Positions 48,601 to 61,759 of a DNA stretch of 64,000 nt are shown one piece after another (positions within the stretch are counted from its first letter, which is position 1; each line of letters begins with the position of its first letter). The notes below the pieces were generated by a model. The model made no database searches. It was given only the letters and a program-made list of their open reading frames with translations, and was not told the origin of the DNA. Where the stretch lies: positions 11,088,571 through 11,152,570 of the forward strand of contig NC_045151.1 of NCBI RefSeq assembly GCF_008831285.2, read 5' to 3'. The translations under genes were made by a program, and so were the position numbers. Source of the DNA: Nymphaea colorata. Lineage: Eukaryota; Streptophyta; Magnoliopsida; Nymphaeales; Nymphaeaceae.

Positions 48601-51100
48601 ACCTCATGAACATATATCTTATCAATATGCCTATATCTAAAAGAAAAAGATTGAGATACTTGCCAAAGAGATATTACAGATTTGTGCAATTAAACCATCT
48701 TCCAATCCATTCCCTTTTCACATTCCACTTGTCAAGAAGAATGACAACACTTACAGGTTCTATATTATTTGCAATGCCTTAAATGACATTTCTTTCAAGA
48801 ACAAAAATTAAATTTCAGCCATTAGTGAACTTCTTGATCAACTACTTGTTATCTATTACTTCTCCAAAGCTAAACATTAGATTATGTGTTAACTAGATCC
48901 ATTTGTCTTTCAAGACATTGAGAAAATCACATTCCAAACCCATGGTGACTACTATGAATTTTTGTCATATCCGCCAGTCAAGATAATACCCTTGCTACCA
49001 TCTGGGGAGCCATGAATATTGTCATTTGTTCCTACCTCCACTCTTTTATCCTTGTCATCTTTGATGGCATCCTTATATATTCAAAAACCTTGTCTCAACA
49101 TCTGTGTCATGTTTATATTTATCAAAGGCACTATCCTTTTTCAAAGAAGAGTAAATGCATTTTCGTTAACTGGAAGTGTCTTACTTATGCCACATTTTCC
49201 ACTCTTTTAAGGTGAAAGCCATTTGAAAAATCTCTAGGCTATGAGCATACAGCCCACACTAGAAGATATCAAATTCTTAAGAGGTTTTCTATATCTCACC
49301 AATTACTGAAAGCAATTTGCCCACCACTATTGCCACATTACCTTCCTCTAACTCAGCTTTTAAAGAAAGATCATTTATTTGGACCAAGAAGGCTCTGCAA
49401 TCTTTTACGGTGCTTAAGGAAGCAATGATAAATGCACTTATACTCATGTTTCTGTGTTTTTTGAAAGTCATGATGATTGAGATGCGACCAATTATGTGGG
49501 GATTGAGGTTGTGTGTAGCTAAGAGGTGTCTATTTGACTAAAGCTTTTAATTTTTGTGTTCATCCATTGTTCACTTACGACCAAAAAAATGTTGATTACT
49601 ATGATGGCGTTAAATAAATGAATGTCTTATATCTCAGGCCATCATTTTATTGCTCACATAGATCACTACAGCTTAAAGTACCTCAGTAGACAATGCATCA
49701 CCTCTTATATGTCAGAAGCAGTTTGCCAAGATTGAGGCCTATGACTTTGAAATTCAACGCAAAAAGAATCAAAATAAATGGTGGCACTTATGCCTTCTCG
49801 AGAGTTATGTGTGACCATTTGGAAAAAAAAAAAGCAAACTTAGCATTGATCGTTGTTTTATCTATATCATCAAATAAAAGAAGACCAAGCCATAGATAAA
49901 GAAAAGTCTGAATTTGATCAAAGCTCTTAAATATTCCTCTGAAATGTTCTAAATACATTCTTAGAAATGCAGTTATGTACTATGAAGGTTGAATTTGGTT
50001 GTTCACCTAATATAACTTGATCTCTCATTATTATTCCTCTCTATAATACAACCATAGCTACACATAAAGGTGTTCAAAAATTATATTGACTCAAAAAGTC
50101 ATGAAAGAACATAATGAAGATGTCAAAAAGCCTGTCCCTTGCCAATGATAAAAAATATGGTAGTACAAATCACAATGTCATTTATATCCTTTACCTATTC
50201 TTGAAAAGTCTGGGTGGACAATTCTATGGACTTTATTGAAGTCATAGCCAACTCTCATTGAAAGTAGACATTTGTAGTTATATTGGACCAGCTCATTAAG
50301 TATATTCATTTTATTTCAATGCCTAGAACATGATTTGTCAAGTCAATAGTTGAAACTTTGGATGAGCATGTAGGCAAATTTATGGGTTCCCTCATACCAT
50401 TATGAGTGATGGAAACTCACACGTTTTAAGTAGGTTGTAGCACAAGTATTTGAGACTTATGGAAATTGAACTCTGCTTTACTTTGGCTTTATGATCTTAA
50501 AATTGACGGCCAATTAAAGTGGTGAACCGTATCATGGAAATCTTTATCCATTCAATCCTCATCCCAAATCATGGATAAAGTTCTACCTTGGATATTAGTT
50601 TTTATCCCTACACTCTCATGACCTTGTTTGAAGTTACATTTGATTATCTACCTCTAAGTCTACAGTATGAAAAAGTTGTTTGCAAAAACCCCAATGTAGG
50701 CAAATAGCTAAGAGTAAAAGATGAATTATTGATAACAATAAAGAAGATTTTGATTATGACCTAAAATAGAATGAGGCAGCTGCATCATAAAAGAAGAAAA
50801 GAAAAAACATTATAGGTGAGTGACTAGGTAGTCTACAAACAATTGATATAAGGACGAAAGACCTTGTTTAGCCAACCTTGCTTCATACTTCTCCTTAAAT
50901 TGAGGTGATTGACTTAATCCTCTACTTCAGAAATCCATCATGTTTTTCATGTACGTCACCTAAAACCTTCTCATGATGAACCTCTATTTAAATCAAAGCT
51001 CAATGGGATGATCTTACACCATTCCCAATCCAAATCATGAGAGTGAGGAAAATCTATAGCAAGGGTAGAGTGATCCATCAAACTTTGGCCCAATACGATG
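48600..51100 (+). pseudogene. Ty3/gypsy retrotransposon relic (pol), plus strand
   Basis: Translation across frames shows, in order: reverse transcriptase entry (LAKEILQICAIKPSSNPF, VKKNDNTYRFYIICNALND, 48650-48790); THGDYYEFL (about 48940); FDGILIYSKTLSQHL (49050-49110); KSKCIF; the RNase H region (LLKKDHLF, WTKKALQSF at 49340-49410); and integrase (FPHTIMSDGN near 50380, VVNRIMEIF near 50530, NRMRQLHHKRR near 50770). The catalytic FDD reads FDG, so the polymerase site is lost, and frameshifts are frequent. No gag was recognised at its 5' side, so the element is truncated there. It points away from the minus-strand gypsy relic. Confidence 0.75.
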
Positions 51101-51229
51101 ATGAGTAACTAGGTTAGACTTGGGAAGACAAAGGCCCTTTTTATGATAGGTATCTAACTGCTTGATGTGGAGAACGAAACCAATTCCAAGGAGTGAACAT
51201 GATGTGCAATAGGCACTCAATCCCTTCAA

Positions 51230-51600
51230 GAACCCACATCCTTAGACCCCTACCAGGAGAGGCTAACCTGGCCAAATCACCAGAGCCCAAGCTAAACCAA
51301 GGTAGGTCACCTAGTACCAAACACGTACCTTAGACGAACTGGGCTTGGTCACTCCATCAGCAGAATGCGTGCCCCATTCCACACATGATTTTGTCATGGT
51401 GTGCATCCCCCACACAATAGCTTTAGCTGGGCATGGCTTCCACCTTGCCACAACTCTAACTGTTGGTTGAAGACCCCCACCAAGGATGAAAGTCTCCTAG
51501 TTTTACTCCACTCAGTCAATGGGCACACTTCATTTGTGCACCCTCTTGATGTTTTATAAAGAATCCATTTAATTTTCAAATTGTTTCCTTAGTAAATTTT
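51230..51600 (+). mobile_element. Possible 3' LTR sequence after the plus-strand gypsy relic
   Basis: GGCTAACCTGGCCAAATCACC, then AGAGCCCAAGC and GGTAGGTCACCTAG, loosely match the reverse of 47.91-48.0 kb, in the orientation expected for LTRs of two related elements. A 61-codon minus-strand ORF here has no domain. Borders are unknown. Confidence 0.3.
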
Positions 51601-52251
51601 ATTGTGTCTTTAGAATGCCCCTTTTAATTTGCAAATCTTGCTTTCCTTTAGGGTGTTCGATGGTTTGGGATTTTGATTCAAGAATGAAAATTCCATAATT
51701 ATCATTCCTTCTTAAACTAAAATGGAATCAAAATTCCAGGTTACAGTTTCCTAATTTTGGAAACAAAATACCCTGTTTGTTTAATAATTCCAAGTTCTTG
51801 AAAAATGAGCAATTTTATTATAAAATTCCATGATTTTGGGTATGTCAGATGCCCCTTTAATCTTAGTTGTAGCAGCTTGTCATCTCTGACCATTCATTCT
51901 TTCGTTTCCTATGCCAGAAGTGTGGTCTTCATGAGCCCTCCTTTGCATTCACTTTGGCCTTCTGATGAGGCATCCTACAATTCAATGATTTCTTACTGCC
52001 CTTATCTCTTACCTTATTTTGTGGACCCATCGCTCTTTGGCACTCCCCTCTCCCCATTTGTGACCTTTACCTCCTCTTCTTGTTATTGTGCCACCTTTGG
52101 CACAATAGTTTCTTGTCTGCCCTTGGGTACTTTATTTTATAGGGACTTCCCAATGCACCACAACTTTTGCTTTGCTCATCCTTGATAGCTACATTAACAT
52201 TTTTCATCCCCATTGCCTTAGCATCCTAGCAAACTACTGCCCCTACTGCCT
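51601..52251. other. Pyrimidine-rich intergenic region
   Basis: A 126-codon plus-strand ORF (51805-52185) is Ser/Cys/Phe-rich because of CT-rich composition. I see no known domain, and its start and end coincide with nothing else. Not called as a gene. Confidence 0.4.
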
Positions 52252-52544
52252 CTCTACCGTTAACACCAGCAAGCACCTCTCTCTATTTCCCTTTTGCTTG
52301 TTTTCTATTTTTTTTCCTTTTCTTGAATTTTGTTAGTGGCAACTTGTGACCCATTTTTCGGTTAATGCATCTTCCCATTTGATGGCTATATATATATATA
52401 TATATATATACTCTACCGCTAACACCAGCAAGCACCTCTCTCTATCTCCCTTTTGCTTGTTTTCTATTTTTTTTCCTTTTTTTGAATTTTGTTAGTGGCA
52501 ACTTGTGACCCATTTTTCGGTTAATGCATCTTCCCATTTGATGG

Positions 52545-52560
<16 letters not shown>
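52252..52560. repeat. Tandem duplication, 159-bp unit ending in (AT)n
   Basis: Copy 1 (52252-52410) and copy 2 (from 52411) both begin CTCTACCG-TAACACCAGCA and end GATGGCTATATATATATATA. They differ at about 4 sites. The junction falls in the AT microsatellite, which extends further after copy 2, so slippage or unequal exchange in the AT run probably made the duplication. Confidence 0.9.
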
Positions 52561-52595
<35 letters not shown>

Positions 52596-52643
52596 ATATA
52601 TATATATATTATATATATATATATATATTATATATATATATAT
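52547..52643. repeat. (AT)n microsatellite, ~97 bp
   Basis: Near-continuous AT dinucleotides with three TTATA or TTTTATA interruptions. Confidence 0.9.
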
Positions 52644-52874
52644 CATGACTTGGCTTCCATTCATTTCTTAAATCTTCCGGCCTTATTAAATCAAATCAAT
52701 TAATGAGAAAGGCATAAGAAAGATAGAGTAAAAGTCAAGAATATTGAAATTATTATATCTAACATGATGACTTGGCTCCTTTTTTTTTTCTTAACTCTTC
52801 CCATTATGAAATTAATTCAATCGATGACAAAGAGATATGAAAGATTGACTAAAAGTCAAGATTCTTGAAAATAT

Positions 52875-52912
52875 GTGTGTGTGTGTGTGTGTGCGTGCGT
52901 GTGTGAGAGAGA
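52875..52912. repeat. (GT)n(GA)n microsatellite
   Basis: About nine GT units, GCGTGCGTG, then GAGAGAGAGA. Confidence 0.85.
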
Positions 52913-53123
52913 GAAAATTTAATGCACAGTGGATTTTGACAATTTTGTTCAGACGTGTGGATCTAACCGGTTTGAGTTCATTGGCAGAGTTAGATTTGAA
53001 AACATGCCCAAATCTAGGAATTACAAAATGGACAGGCAAACATAATAGTGTTGAATCCGCATGTCCATATGTATATCAACAAAATGATGTTCATTGAGAT
53101 GGTACTCTCTTGTGTCACTACTG

Positions 53124-53126
<3 letters not shown>

Positions 53127-53175
<49 letters not shown>
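53127..53175. repeat. (CT)n(AT)n compound microsatellite
   Basis: About 14 CT units run into about 11 AT units. Confidence 0.9.
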
Positions 53176-55487
53176 CACCACTTTTTTCATTCATATAATG
53201 CTATAAGATTTGGATAATGGTTTCAAAGCTTAATTAATACACACACTGTACACACAAAATTATCAAATTTATGGGTCTATAAAAAAAATCAAAATCCGAT
53301 GCAAGGATTAGATTTCATGAGGATTTACATTGTATGGTTTTACATTAATGTTTCAAAAATTGGGAGTCGAAACCAACTTGTACGTCGTATTTTCACGATT
53401 ATTTTCTGTCAAACCTTAGTCTATATTAATTAATTATCTATCAAGTCCAATCAGAGTTGGATTAACTTGAATAAGCGGACTTCAATGTGCATAGGCGAAT
53501 GGCTAGATAGAAAAGACGGTGGATCGTTAAATTCACTTTATCAAATAAAATTGAATGGTGTAACATTTTGGTAGGTAGGCATCAGCTGCAGAGCAAGGAT
53601 TTTTTTTTCTAAGGAGGGACATTATTTGATTTCCAAAATTTTTAAAAGGGAGGTGAATAAAAAATTTTGAAAATTTTAGGCAGTAAGGTGGGGTGGAAAA
53701 TAACTATCAGACCCTTATATATACGCTTAACAGGAATCAGATAACCGCAATTAAAGAGGCAAGTGTTTTTATTTAAAGAAACTGAGTTATTTTTCTTTTA
53801 TTTCTTTATTTATCTCTTTTCTCTTTTAAGGGTATTTTGGTCTTTTGAGAAATAGCACGGATTCCATATTTTCAAATTAATCTCTGTACTTTGAATTGAA
53901 ACCATGCATAGATGATTCTCATTAATTCTGGTCTATGTATAAGACTTGAAATCTGCCGGATGCCCGTGATTGCGGGATCGTTGTTTAAAAAATTAAGAAA
54001 CTGCAGCTATAAGATAGTCGGCACATGAGATATTTAATTTTTAACTACCTGAAAACATCTGGCATTTTGCATATTTAAATTCATATACATATATGTATAT
54101 ATATAGTTTTTAAAATAAAAGTTATTTATTTAGCTGGCAGCAACTTGTACATGTATGCATGGGTTAATTACCTGACGATATTAATCGAATAACTCATGGT
54201 GATCCAAGTAGCGCTCATATTTCTGGATACTTACATTACAAAAACCATTTTATGTATATATACATACTTTTCAACCCAGCAGAGAAATTGTTGTAATACT
54301 TTGAACTTGCAACAAATGATTCACACCTATTCTCTCTCTGGCTTATTATGATTGACATGATCATCGATCTCCCCCAATCCCTGGCACTCGTATTTTTAAA
54401 GTCATCTATATTTTCGGGTGAGCATGATGAGTATTTTAACCTATCACCCAACTGAGAGTCGAAACCCCCACCTTTCCTTCCATTATCTTAAAGCACCAGG
54501 CCTGCCTTTTGTGTCTCAAGGTAACTCTCCCATTATACTTCAACTTGGATGTCAATATCTCCCAAGTAAAGCACAAGAAGTTCGCACCATAAGAGCTCAA
54601 AACTAGGAATAACATGATAAAGCAGCTTATGATAGTCCCATAGTAAGCTAAATGAGTTCACGTTGAACGAAGAACAGCTATCAAGTCTGTGTATAAGTCA
54701 TTTTTTTCTTTTTAATTAGTGTGGGTCATTTAAGGGAAGGAATGCAATTTCAAGCAAATGGTTGAGACGATCTTCTGTATAGGCACAAGGCAAACGGATA
54801 CATATGGTAATTGACCTTAACGATATATATGCAATTAATTTTCCTCATTTTTCTTAAGTATCTTGAAAATTTTCGCCCTTTATCCCTTGAAAATGAAGAG
54901 ATAGACTACCAATTTCATATGATTGACTCTTTCTTTGTCTTTCTTTATGCTTTCGTTATCATGTCCGGAACGAATCGCGAACCAAATCTTGAAAGGGCTC
55001 CACATGCTTGACTAGGTTCTCGTTCTTCACGTTTAGAGTTGGAGGACATGACCAGGCACCTTATTTCTACCTTCTTAATTTCCTTCTTTAACGTGAAGGT
55101 GTGCTTCCTTTGCCATAAAGACAAAGTTACATGTACTCCTTTTACTGACACCAACGCGTAAGCTTTACGATGTTGCATGATATTGACCACAGCACATGCA
55201 ATGACCAGAATAAAACGCCAGCAGTTGTGTCCAAAGAGTAGAAGAAAATCGGTGTTATTTTAAGGATGATATCGGCCATATATAAGGTACTTTGTTATTG
55301 ATTTCAAGTTTGGCTCTTTGTTGAATAAACTATTGCATCAGTACTTCACTACCATGTTACATACACTGAGAATCTTCTCATAGTGACGAAGGCAAGAATT
55401 AAGCATCCATTTATCGGGGTATGGAGATGATGTGTTGTAAGACTTCAAATTCCACTGCCGGGGGCTTTTGAGCTAAGCCTAAACAAG
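53176..55487. other. Intergenic, no gene recognised
   Basis: GCAGAGCAAGGA at about 53589 followed by AGGGAGGTG may be an old fragment of the hAT MITE family. No ORF has a recognisable domain. Confidence 0.45.
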
Positions 55488-55495
55488 CGTATAGG

Positions 55496-55665
55496 CAGGG
55501 GTGGAGGCAGGTGTGGGCAGCCGCCCACATGGAGCCAAAAAAAAAAAAACTTGTTTTCATATTGACGCATTAGGGTAATTATTTTCATTTTCATATTGGT
55601 GCTGCTTAAAAATTTAAAATTTATTACTAGTGTCTCTTAGCTAAAAATTTTTAGTTTCGCCCCTG
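55496..55665. mobile_element. hAT-type MITE
   Basis: The left end is CAGGGGTGGAGGCAGGTGTG and the right end TTTCGCCCCTG (reversed CAGGGGCGAAA). Flanks CGTATAGG (55488-55495) and CACATAGG (55666-55673) agree at 6 of 8. A small internal palindrome GGGCAGCCGCCC lies next to the left end. This is one of the best-preserved members of the family. Confidence 0.75.
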
Positions 55666-55847
55666 CACATAGGGTCATGCTTACTTAGAGCCCTTGGCTT
55701 TCATGCCATTGAAATAGTAGCTAAATCTTATAGTTTGAGTGTGTTTTATTTTTTATTTTTTTGAAAACATGAAGAAAGAAAACAAATTGTTCAATTTTGT
55801 ACTTTCACACATGATGCTTGTACTCAAGTTAATAATATATGCAAGAA

Positions 55848-55989
55848 TAAGGATGGAGCCAGAAAATTCTAGCAAAGGGAAAATTTTATATACATAAAAA
55901 AAATTACCCAGAAATACCAATGTAAAAATAAACATTTTTTATTGGTGGGTATGGCAATTGCCCAGACGGTGCCTATGCCTACGCCCCTG
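55848..55989. mobile_element. hAT-type MITE
   Basis: The left end is TAAGGATGGAGCCAGAAAA, as expected after C-to-T and G-to-A changes in CAGGGGTGGAGCC. The right end is CTACGCCCCTG. Flanks TGCAAGAA (55840-55847) and TGCAAGAG (55990-55997) agree at 7 of 8. It lies only 175 bp from the previous copy. Confidence 0.75.
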
Positions 55990-56885
55990 TGCAAGAGCTT
56001 TACTTTGTCCCTCGATCCATGGAATTCTGATGCGCAAGTTGTTCTAAAGGATTTCCTTTCATTTTTCTGTCTTCTTTTTGACCTCCATGGTTCTGCTTTA
56101 AATAAGATGGAAACCTCAATGATCAGACCAGAAGTAGAAAAATATATAATAGGAGAACTTAGCAGAAAAAAGGAAAAGGTTTAAGATTCCATGGCAAATA
56201 GAAGGGGGAATTTAATTCACAGAAAAAGTTTTTATGTGAAAAAAAATTCTTCATGTAAAATGATGAAAGAAATCTCACGATAAGACATGGTCTGGGTGAT
56301 GAGTGGTCAACCTTACAGAGGAATGGGCACACATATGATAGGAAGCCATGGATTCTAAGTACCATCCAGTGTTTGGTTTAAGTTCTTAAGTCCTTTCCAT
56401 CCATGGAGCAACTAATCTTTGGCACCACCCCAATCAATAAGGCAAGAAATTTCAAGGCTTCCTACCTTACTTAATCTCATGGTTGTTGGAGTGCAGAGTC
56501 TGAACCATACTTAATACTTAATAGGCTTCTCTATTTTCCACATATCCTACTTTTGTAATAAATGAAACTTTGTAAGGGCATTTATGTAATTCTATGCTTT
56601 ACGGGTTTGCCCTAATCCCCATGCTTTTGAGGAGGAGTGGTTTCTTCTGCATTCTTCGATTTATATGTGACAGTGAAAACATTTCTATGTAGCAGCCATG
56701 GACTCAAGAGAACTTTGTCTCCAAACCACATAAAATCTTTGTGATTTCTTTTTCTTCCTTTTTTCGGTTTCCTTTCTCTTGGTGGTTTCGGTGAGAGACA
56801 GAAAGAGGACCTCGTCCCTAACAAGCATGATTGAGTTTCATCCATGACCATCAAGGAGCTTGGAAGTGGCAATATGCACCATATG

Positions 56886-57072
56886 CATGGGTGGAGTCAA
56901 GGTAGGCCCGCATGGGCCTCAGCCCACTTCAATTTTTTTTAATTTACATGTAAATTTTAAAAAAATTCACTTGCTTTATATTAAAATTTTAAAAAATGAT
57001 ATTTCGGCCTTAATCAAAATTTAAAAATTTTAATTTGGCTTGCCTCATAAAAAAATTATGGCTCTACCCCTG
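56886..57072. mobile_element. hAT-type MITE with perfect 8-bp target duplication
   Basis: The left end is CATGGGTGGAGTCAAGG and the right end GGCTCTACCCCTG. The 8-bp repeat ACCATATG is identical at 56878-56885 and 57073-57080. Palindromic GGCCCGCATGGGCC sits near the left end, as in the copy at 7074. Confidence 0.85.
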
Positions 57073-57080
57073 ACCATATG

Positions 57081-58937
57081 AGTGCATATGATTGCTATAG
57101 CTTAGCGACCACTGGATGTAGCTTTAGCTTGGCTAAGAAATTCCATTATAGCATCAGATCATCTAAACTGCAGGTGATGCATGTTGTAGATTCCACCATG
57201 TCCTAGCACATTTTGCATCACGATATCATTCATTTCCCTCCGTTAACACGAAATAACTCATCACATGATACTTAGCGCATCATCGATATTCATTCTTTGT
57301 ACTATAATGTCGATCGCAAGCAGCACTCTTTGTCAGCAATAAATGTTTGATAATTGATCTTGTCAAACAATGAACCTTTCTTTGGACTAACTTATTATTC
57401 ACATGGAAATCTTATAACCATTGCATACTTATTGCCCCTACATCGGTTTCAAAGCATTATGTACGATGAAATAGGCGTTTATGAATCCAAAACTTTATTA
57501 ATCTACTGAAAAATGTGATTGAACCAGTCGCCCGAACAAACTGGTTCAGAAGAACCTAATTGGTCCAGAATCAAACCGGATCAGTTCATAATGGAACAGC
57601 TCCAGGTATTGGTCTGGACCTGTACCAGATCTGATCCAGTCTAAACAACTAAGGGATATGGTTTCAGGTCAGAACAAACAGATTCGATCAAAGCACAGAA
57701 ACAAAATAGATCAGGATGAAGACATTGATGAAGATCTTATTAATCTGGACAGAGTGTGTCCTAATTCTGTTTTGTGTTCTAACATGGAAAAAACCCACCT
57801 GCTTTGGACCATGTATAAAAACCAATCAGTTTTGGACCAGAGATCTGATTAAAACCAATCAGTTTGTGTGCATACGTAAATCTGTCTGGACCTCTGTTTA
57901 AGTGCTTTTTCAAAATTCCAAGTCAGGCAGGTCTGATTCACAGTAGATCGTTTGTGCAGGACAGAGTTCACAAGATGATAATCAATTTAAAGAAATATGT
58001 CATGAAAGATTATTACATTAATTTAAAGAAATATTGTAAGATAAATTGTAGGTTATATTAATTATTTGTGATTATAGAGTATAAGGAATTGTTTTTCCTT
58101 TTCTGAAGTGCTTGTTATCTGGGTGACTAGTTAAATTTTCAACAGATCATATTTAGGCATTTAAGGGTTTGTACTTTTTTTCAAAAAGAACACATTGTCT
58201 GAGCCTTGTGCATGTCTTGGCAAGATTTTTAATGACTTACAAAATTCTTAGAATTTTTAAATCATGTGGACTTTTTTAGCCTTATGAAGTCCTATTAACA
58301 TATCCAGATCTAAATAAACTGGTTCAAGGATATCACAATGTCATGTTCTTCTTGACAATGTAAATCACATTCATTAAATGGTTTGGATTCAGGTCAGATC
58401 CAGCCTTTACCAAATGGCATTAATTGAATTCACTTTAAACAGATTCAGAGACACATTTAGACGCTAGCTAATTTCTTTAAACTGAATCCAGATAAGGTGG
58501 ACCTTAATTAAGTCTCATATTGAACACATATTTAGATTTGATTATGAAACACTTTTTTAATCCAAATCCAGTTAGGAATTGGATCTAGATTTCTTTGCAA
58601 AATCGGACCGAACAAGTTCAAAGTTGGAAAGTACAGTACAAATTTTGAAAAAAGAGCACCTAAAAGGTTTCGATGTTTAAATATAACGCACAGAAATTAT
58701 ACATGTCCGTTGCCTGGCCTCTCGCTTAATAATCACATCTTGTACCATGTGTATGTGTGCTCATTCCTATAAATAGTTGTAGGAATTTCCATTAACTGTT
58801 CAACCTTTAGCTGCACTTTCATAAAAAGCCTCAATTTCTGAATTTCTGAGTGAGACCTCACCATGCAGACAATCGCCAAGCAGGGGCCTCTGGTTAATTC
58901 CTGTTATTTAATTTGTTGAAGCTCATAATTTTCCCAA
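57081..58937. other. Intergenic with degenerate GGTTCAG/GATCCAG motifs
   Basis: From about 57520 to 58620 there are many scattered AACTGGTTCAG, CCAGATCTGATCCAG and TTCAGGTCAGATCCAG strings. These suggest an old repeat like those at the left edge of the window, but no terminal pair or target duplication could be fixed. No gene. Confidence 0.4.
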
Positions 58938-59135
58938 GTAGCGTAGCATAGCTGGTCAGGCTAGTGGGCCAGTAAAAATCCGGTTATCAGTTTGGTTCTT
59001 GTGGACACAACTCCCCCAAGGTGCATATGCTAATGCGTTGTACTCTAGGTCCCGAAGCAGCCTTGGACCCCAAGGGTCAGGAGAAAAGTGGAAAAGCCTT
59101 GGCCTCTTTGTACCTCCACTTTTACAATGCATAAG
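58938..59135 (+). mobile_element. SINE retroposon, plus strand
   Basis: GTAGCGTAGCATAGCTGGTCA contains the box A-like segment (58946-58960), and GGTTATCAGTTTGGTTCTTG is the box B-like segment (58982-59001). The head matches the minus-strand SINE at 1150-1343, including GGGCCAGT between the boxes. The body goes on through GTACTCTAGGTCCCGAAGC. The 3' end near TTTTACAATGC is uncertain. Confidence 0.55.
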
Positions 59136-60667
59136 AACAATTTTAATATTGTAATCTTGTGAAATTGAATTCTAACTCAGGACATTGGGTTCAGAGCAGG
59201 TGGATGCAAATTTTTAAAAAATGAACCCAGACCTGACTAGGAATGCAATCCAAATTTAACTAGTCTGACGTTATCTAATCTGACTAAGGACATTGGGTTC
59301 AGAGCAGTTCATACTTTAATGAGACTCAGTTTATGCAATTTTATGGCCCACCATCGTCTTAATCACTATTTGCATTCACATATTCAACTAATCTGCTGTA
59401 CCTTGTTGCGGTAGATAAAACGTTATTTCAGAATTTTCACTTCCTTACCAATTAATTGCAGTAGATTAAACGTCATTTCAGTTTAGATGGTATCCGAGAA
59501 AAAAAGGAAACAGCTTGACATTCAACTTGTCAGAGCAGGTGAGCCGTAGCAGTTTTGAAGAACTTTGTATGTTTGACTTGCACATGAAGTATGGATGGAA
59601 TCCTCACCGCAGGGTGAAAATGAAAGTTAATGCATTTAGACTGATTAAATTTCACGCTTTCAACAAGGAAAATATGTGGGTAGGACTCATCATGTGAATT
59701 GATTTCACCATTCTTTTATTTTGAAAGGAAAAGAAAATATGCTCTTCAAATTCTGGACTTGAGTCTAGGGTTCGATCACAATTTTGATTCTAATTCAAGC
59801 CGAAGCCTTGAATTGTAAAATCAAATCTTCGATCAGACTTGAAACAATATTTCGGATTCAAATCATAACTAAAATAAAGTTCTAAGATCATTTTAGACCG
59901 AAGCTAAGGAGATAAGTCTGAAATTCAATTTCAATTCTAAAACCCTAATCTAAACTAAGTTAGAAACTTAATTTCAGTTTCTCTATCACCAGAATTTTGG
60001 ATCAAAATGACCACGACAATCTAAATCATAGAAACCATAATATAAGGTTGTCTCAAATCAATTTACTGTATGTGATTGCATGACCCAATTCGAACAAGCT
60101 GAAAGAGCATGGATTACCAAGCAATTGAATTACGCGTAGTAAAAATCCACACTCTAAAATGATAATTACCAAAATTGAAGTCTACTAAAAGGCACGATGG
60201 GCTCTTGAAAATCTTAAAAGAAGACTTGGTCTTCCTACCACGACATATAATTCAAAACTTTTCAAGTCGGGAAATTAGATTTTCTTTAGTTGGAATCCAA
60301 CTAAGAAAATGATTAAAGAGAATTAAAAAATCAATTCTCTTTCTCCTAAAAGACTTCACCTAAAAAAGAGATTAACCCAAATTAAAGAGAGTCTCATTTG
60401 GGTGTATCTTCCTTTCTTTCTCTAGAATCATTTTCAGAGCTGTAATTAGAACCTCATTTAGATGAGCTTCCCTCTTTAAATCATCTTTGAATGATTTTTA
60501 ACAAACCAGCTCATTCAAAGCTGGTGCATTTTCTAAAAATCTTAATTAGCACGGCCAACATGAGAGCGCTGTTGTCTCTCTATCTTTAAAAAGATTTCAA
60601 TAAAAAGTAAAACAAGCTTATTCAAAGCTGGTATGTTTCGAAGACTCCCTCAAAGAGCAGCTGCCTC

Positions 60668-60672
<5 letters not shown>

Positions 60673-60723
<51 letters not shown>

Positions 60724-60738
60724 TTTGAGAGAGAGAAT
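60673..60738. repeat. (CT)n microsatellite with inverted GA tail
   Basis: About 26 CT units with one CC break, then TTTTGAGAGAGAGA, giving a potential hairpin. Confidence 0.9.
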
Positions 60739-61701
60739 ACTCCTAAAAAGATTCAAACATGAGCCCAAGCTAGATTTTTTTTAGTTAGCTGAGCTCCACA
60801 AAAAGAGAAAGAAAACAATCTAAGCCAGCCCAATTAGAGCTGACTTAGAGGGGCGAGTTAAGGTCATCCTCCCTCTCTTTCTCTTTCTCTTTCTCTCTCT
60901 TCATATTCTTTCTTAAAATCGTTTAAAAGAATTCTAATCAAGAAGAAAATGACCTGAATCAAAACAATTTGGGATAGCTCGCTTGGGTAGTGATCCCCAC
61001 CCCACCCCCCAAAAAAAAATTAAAAAAAAACTTTGAAATCATTTTAAATTATCTTAAAACCAACTTAAAAGTTGATCTATTCCAAAGCGAAGAGCTAGTC
61101 TTCAACGTCAAAAATTCTAAAAAAGCTTCTAAAAGCTGGAATTTCCTTGAATCAAAGATTCATCCTAGTGGATGAACTCTACTAAATTTCCAAATTCTTG
61201 TGAAAAAACTCAAGATTTTGAACAAAAAGGTGTATAAATTTAACTCAAAAGGCTCCCCAAATTGGGTGTGTTCTCTTTTAACTTTTCAAAATTTTCTTTG
61301 TTTAGAAGAGGATATTAACAAATGTGATCAACCTCAATTAAGCTTGTTCCTTTTTTTAAGGTGTGCTCCTCTACTTTTTAAGAAAATTTTCTCTTGTTTT
61401 AAATGATTTTAAAACTTAATGTTAACAGAAACATACCTTAGTAGATCTGCTTCATAAAAGCTGATTTACTTCCATGACCAATTGGGAAGACAGCCTCCAG
61501 CAGGCCTGTCCTCCATTGGTTGGGAATTTAAAAGGCTACTATGTTAGCAGTTAAAATCTCAAAAACAATAAGAAAATTTAATTAGACCTGCTTCTTTTGG
61601 AAAAATATCTGGAAAATCAGAACGGCTCAATTAAAGCTAAACAAAACTAAAACAAAAAGCCAACCAAATGGGTGTGCTCATCTCACTGTCAAATCCTTTC
61701 T

Positions 61702-61703
61702 TG

Positions 61704-61756
<53 letters not shown>
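61702..61756. repeat. (AT)n(GT)n compound microsatellite
   Basis: About 11 AT units followed by about 15 GT units. An A tract of about 22 lies at 61796-61816. Confidence 0.9.

Positions 61757-61759
<3 letters not shown>

Noticed and set aside
51805-52185. 126-codon plus-strand ORF
   Set aside because: Ser/Phe/Cys-rich product of pyrimidine-rich DNA, without a domain or gene context.
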